64,000 nucleotides of DNA from Brevibacterium sp. JSBI002 (GTDB lineage: Bacteria; Actinomycetota; Actinomycetes; Actinomycetales; Brevibacteriaceae): assembly GCF_026013965.1 (NCBI RefSeq), contig NZ_CP110341.1:1736001-1800000 (forward strand). Direction: 5' to 3'. The notes under the pieces are model-generated. The model ran no database searches. It was not told the DNA's origin and worked only from the letters and a program-made list of their open reading frames with translations. Shown here piece by piece: positions 62,008-64,000 of this stretch (positions are counted from its first letter, which is position 1; the number at the start of each line of letters is the position of its first letter). The position numbers and the translations under genes are program-made.

Positions 62008-62793
62008 TCACTTGGCCCTGGATGACAGCCACACTGTCAGACCGATGACGGCAGCAAGTCCGAAGAACCAGATGAACAGGCCCTCTGCCACTGGACCCAG
62101 CGATCCGAGCTTGAATCCGCCGGGGGAGGGGTTGTCCGAGACTTCCTTGACGTAGGCGATGACATCGCGCTTGTCTTCGGGAGTCAGGTTCGCGTCGTTG
62201 AAGATCGGCATGTTCTGCGGGCCGGTCTGCATCGCTTCGTAGAGGTGCTTCTCGGAGACTTCGGACAGGTTCGGTGCGTACTTGCCGCGGGTCAGCGCAC
62301 CACCGGAGCCGACCACGTTGTGGCACATGGCGCAGTTGGTGCGGAACAGACCGCCGCCGGCAGCGGGGTCACCCTTCGAAGCATCGAGGTACTCGTCTTC
62401 GGGAACTGCCGGCCCGGGGCCGAGCGAGGCAACGTAGGCAGCGATCTGAGCAGTCTGCTCTTCGTCGAACTGCGGTTCCTTGACGCGAGCCTGCGGGCCG
62501 TTGGCCTGCAGCGGCATGCGTCCGGTGCCGACCTGGAAGTCCACAGCAGCAGCGCCGACGCCGATGAGACCGGGACCGGCCTTCGAACCTTCGGCGTTCA
62601 TGCCGTGACAGGTGGCACAGTTGGCCGCGAAGAGTTTCTTGCCTTCTTCGATATCAGAGGCGCTGGCCGTGTCCGCCTTGGCGCTCGAAGTCTGCGTGAA
62701 GAGTGCATAGGCTCCGCCGGTCAGCAGCAGTCCCACGAGAAGAAGCGCGACCAGCGCCATGGGATGTCTGCGGCGATCTGCTAGAAGCTTCAC
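62008..62793 (-). CDS. qcrC: Dihaem cytochrome c subunit of the bc1 complex
   Basis: A 261-residue fused dihaem cytochrome cc that links bcc directly to aa3 oxidase. Haem sites are CATCH (Cys59, Cys62, His63) and CAMCH (Cys154, Cys157, His158). An N-terminal helix at about residues 12-32 and a C-terminal helix (GLFIWFFGLAAVIGLTVWLS) anchor it. ATG 62793. Confidence 0.96.
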   Translation of the reverse strand: MKLLADRRRHPMALVALLLVGLLLTGGAYALFTQTSSAKADTASASDIEEGKKLFAANCATCHGMNAEGSKAGPGLIGVGAAAVDFQVGTGRMPLQANGPQARVKEPQFDEEQTAQIAAYVASLGPGPAVPEDEYLDASKGDPAAGGGLFRTNCAMCHNVVGSGGALTRGKYAPNLSEVSEKHLYEAMQTGPQNMPIFNDANLTPEDKRDVIAYVKEVSDNPSPGGFKLGSLGPVAEGLFIWFFGLAAVIGLTVWLSSRAK

Positions 62794-62850
62794 TTGATCG
62801 TCCTTTGCTTGAAGTGTTGTGAGTCCTGGGGGCCGAGCATCTCAGGCCGG

Positions 62851-63525
62851 CTACTGGAGCAGGTAGATGATGCCGAACAGACCGATCCAGACGACATCGA
62901 CGAAGTGCCAGTAGTAGGACACGCAGATTGCGAATGTGGCTTCGTGGTGACCGAACTTCTTCGCTCCATAGGCGCGTCCGATGACGAGCAGGAAGCAGAT
63001 GAGTCCGATTGTCACGTGAATGCCGTGGAAGCCCGTGGTCAGGTAGAAGACGGAGCCGTAGCCGTCGGAGCTGATCGAGATGCCCTCGCTGACGAGGGTC
63101 GCGTACTCCATGACCTGACCGGAGACGAAGATCGCGCCCAGGGCGAAGGTGAGGTAGAACCACTCGACCATTCCCCATTTGGCGATGTTGAACAGCGAGC
63201 CGGTCCGCCGAGGGCGGAACCGCTCGGCAGCGAACACACCGATCTGGCAGGTGAACGAAGACGACACCAGGATCAACGTGTTGCCGAGAGCGTAGGGGAT
63301 GTCGAGGATCTGGGTCCTCGCCTCCCACAGCTCCGGAACAACGGATCGGACGGTGAAGTACATGGCGAAGAGCGCGGCAAAGAACATCAGGTCGCTCGCG
63401 AGGAACACGATGAAGCCCACCGTGGTCACATTCGGACGATTGACAACCGGATGTGCTGGCGCTGTTTGAGATGCAGTGGCAGTTGACACAACCCCATTAT
63501 TACCCGTCTCGGGGTGAGTTTTCAT
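62851..63525 (-). CDS. ctaE: Cytochrome c oxidase subunit III
   Basis: A 224-residue membrane protein with five helices. [40 protein letters not shown] and [20 protein letters not shown] are diagnostic. ATG 63525 is used; GTG 63489 (12 codons in) is an alternative, as the first residues are poorly conserved. It heads ctaE-qcrC-qcrA-qcrB and diverges from trpD. Confidence 0.94.
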   Translation of the reverse strand: MKTHPETGNNGVVSTATASQTAPAHPVVNRPNVTTVGFIVFLASDLMFFAALFAMYFTVRSVVPELWEARTQILDIPYALGNTLILVSSSFTCQIGVFAAERFRPRRTGSLFNIAKWGMVEWFYLTFALGAIFVSGQVMEYATLVSEGISISSDGYGSVFYLTTGFHGIHVTIGLICFLLVIGRAYGAKKFGHHEATFAICVSYYWHFVDVVWIGLFGIIYLLQ

Positions 63526-63551
63526 CTTTTACCCAGGTTTCGAGGAAGAAA

Positions 63552-63568
63552 TTTCTACACGACGTAGC
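63552..63568. promoter_or_regulatory. Dyad upstream of ctaE, shared with ctaC
   Basis: TTTCTAC-ACGAC-GTAGC (dyad core CTAC-N5-GTAG) lies 27 bases before the ctaE start. With its AA flank it matches 14 positions of the element upstream of ctaC (55065-55081). Confidence 0.5.
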
Positions 63569-63704
63569 AAAAACCGCGATCTGGTGCCGAAATCTCGTTT
63601 CGGAAGCCGCTTCCGCCCGCGTGTCGAAGTCGCGATAGTATGCCGCAGGTAAGGTCCGCCCTGTTCTTCGGGGCGGCGGCAGCCCCTAGTGAGAGTTCAG
63701 ACGG

Positions 63705-64000
63705 ATGACCGATTCCACGCCCTTGACCACCCCGGCAGCTCAGGCTTCCGAGGCCCGCACCACGGTTCCGGCGGCTGCTGAGAACTGGCCCGACCTGCTC
63801 ATGGCTCTCATGCACCAGCAGGACCTCGATGGAGACCAGGCGGCTTGGGCGATGGATCAGATCATGTCGGGCAAGACTCCGGATGTGACAATGGCCGCAT
63901 TTCTCGCAGCACACCACACGAAGGGCGAGACCGTCGAGGAGATCGCCGGCCTCGTGGCGGCGATGATGGACCATGCCGTGCCCCTGCCGGGACTCGAAGA
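63705..64000 (+). CDS. trpD: Anthranilate phosphoribosyltransferase, N-terminal part
   Basis: The first 98 residues of TrpD, the second step of tryptophan synthesis, cut by the window end. LLMALMHQQDLDGDQAAWAM ... MSGKTPDVTMAAFLAAHHTK and GETVEEIAGLVAAMMDHAVP match the N-terminal helical domain. ATG 63705 is preceded by GAGAG. trpD next to ctaE is also the order in M. tuberculosis. Confidence 0.9.
   Translation, partial: MTDSTPLTTPAAQASEARTTVPAAAENWPDLLMALMHQQDLDGDQAAWAMDQIMSGKTPDVTMAAFLAAHHTKGETVEEIAGLVAAMMDHAVPLPGLE

Overview
The window is a high-GC chromosomal segment from an actinobacterium, most likely in or near Brevibacterium (Micrococcales). The evidence is the codon bias, a mycothione reductase, a fatty-acid locus headed by a PucR-type FasR, families largely confined to actinobacteria (DUF3052, DUF3145, DUF4191, DUF3043), and a bcc-aa3 respiratory chain. 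The genus is an inference. The gene set and much of the order match the conserved actinobacterial block known in Mycobacterium tuberculosis from trpD/ctaE/qcrCAB through ctaC-ctaD, dlaT, lipB-lipA, glnA1/glnE/glnA2, the Nif3/zinc-ribbon pair, ahpE and aceE to fabD. It is therefore mostly core genome. I see no prophage, insertion sequence, CRISPR array, integron or biosynthetic cluster.

Layout. 0-7.5 kb: a partial glycosyltransferase and a transporter, tRNA-Asn, a luciferase-like oxidoreductase, an MFS pump, a degenerate EAL-DICT protein, tRNA-Met and a DUF3145 gene. 7.6-12.5 kb: fabF-acpP-fabH-fabD-fasR on the minus strand. 12.6-17 kb: aceE diverging from DUF3052-ahpE-HIT. 17-21.6 kb: a broken TipA-like MerR gene, a PLP-dependent sulfur lyase diverging from an Lrp regulator, small conserved genes, tRNA-Val, a TetR gene and tRNA-Pro. 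21.7-31.6 kb: uracil permease, an internally deleted bioB, an acyl-CoA ligase, Nif3/zinc ribbon, yaaA, the RNase P RNA, ppgK-map and a GntR/FCD regulator. 31.7-44 kb: ald, glnA2-glnE, mycothione reductase, glnA1, an RDD protein, DUF4191, lipA and lipB. 44-55 kb: a membrane protein with a pseudokinase-like N-terminus, sucB-lpdA, pepA, pyrD, DUF3043, a dipeptidase, erpA and aat. 55-64 kb: ctaC-ctaD-ctaF converging on ctaE-qcrC-qcrA-qcrB across a gene-poor stretch of about 1 kb, then the start of trpD.

How it works together. AceE, the two-lipoyl-domain E2 (SucB) and LpdA would supply the 2-oxoacid dehydrogenase complexes, with LipB and LipA making the lipoyl cofactor. GlnA1 and GlnA2 assimilate ammonium, and GlnE adenylylates GlnA1 at its conserved tyrosine; a GlnR-like box lies upstream of glnA1. 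The cta and qcr operons encode the bcc-aa3 supercomplex.

What deserves a second look. Three genes carry lesions: bioB lacks an internal block in frame, the MerR/TipAS gene has an out-of-frame internal deletion, and ctaD has a one-base frameshift. Two copies of a long perfect palindrome (31.6 and 41.5 kb) differ by a compensatory base-pair change. A dyad, CTAC-N5-GTAG, lies upstream of both cytochrome oxidase operons. A BioQ-like operator precedes bioB. Three tandem 10-bp repeats overlap the promoter of the pseudokinase-like gene. I did not find a clear new multi-gene system.
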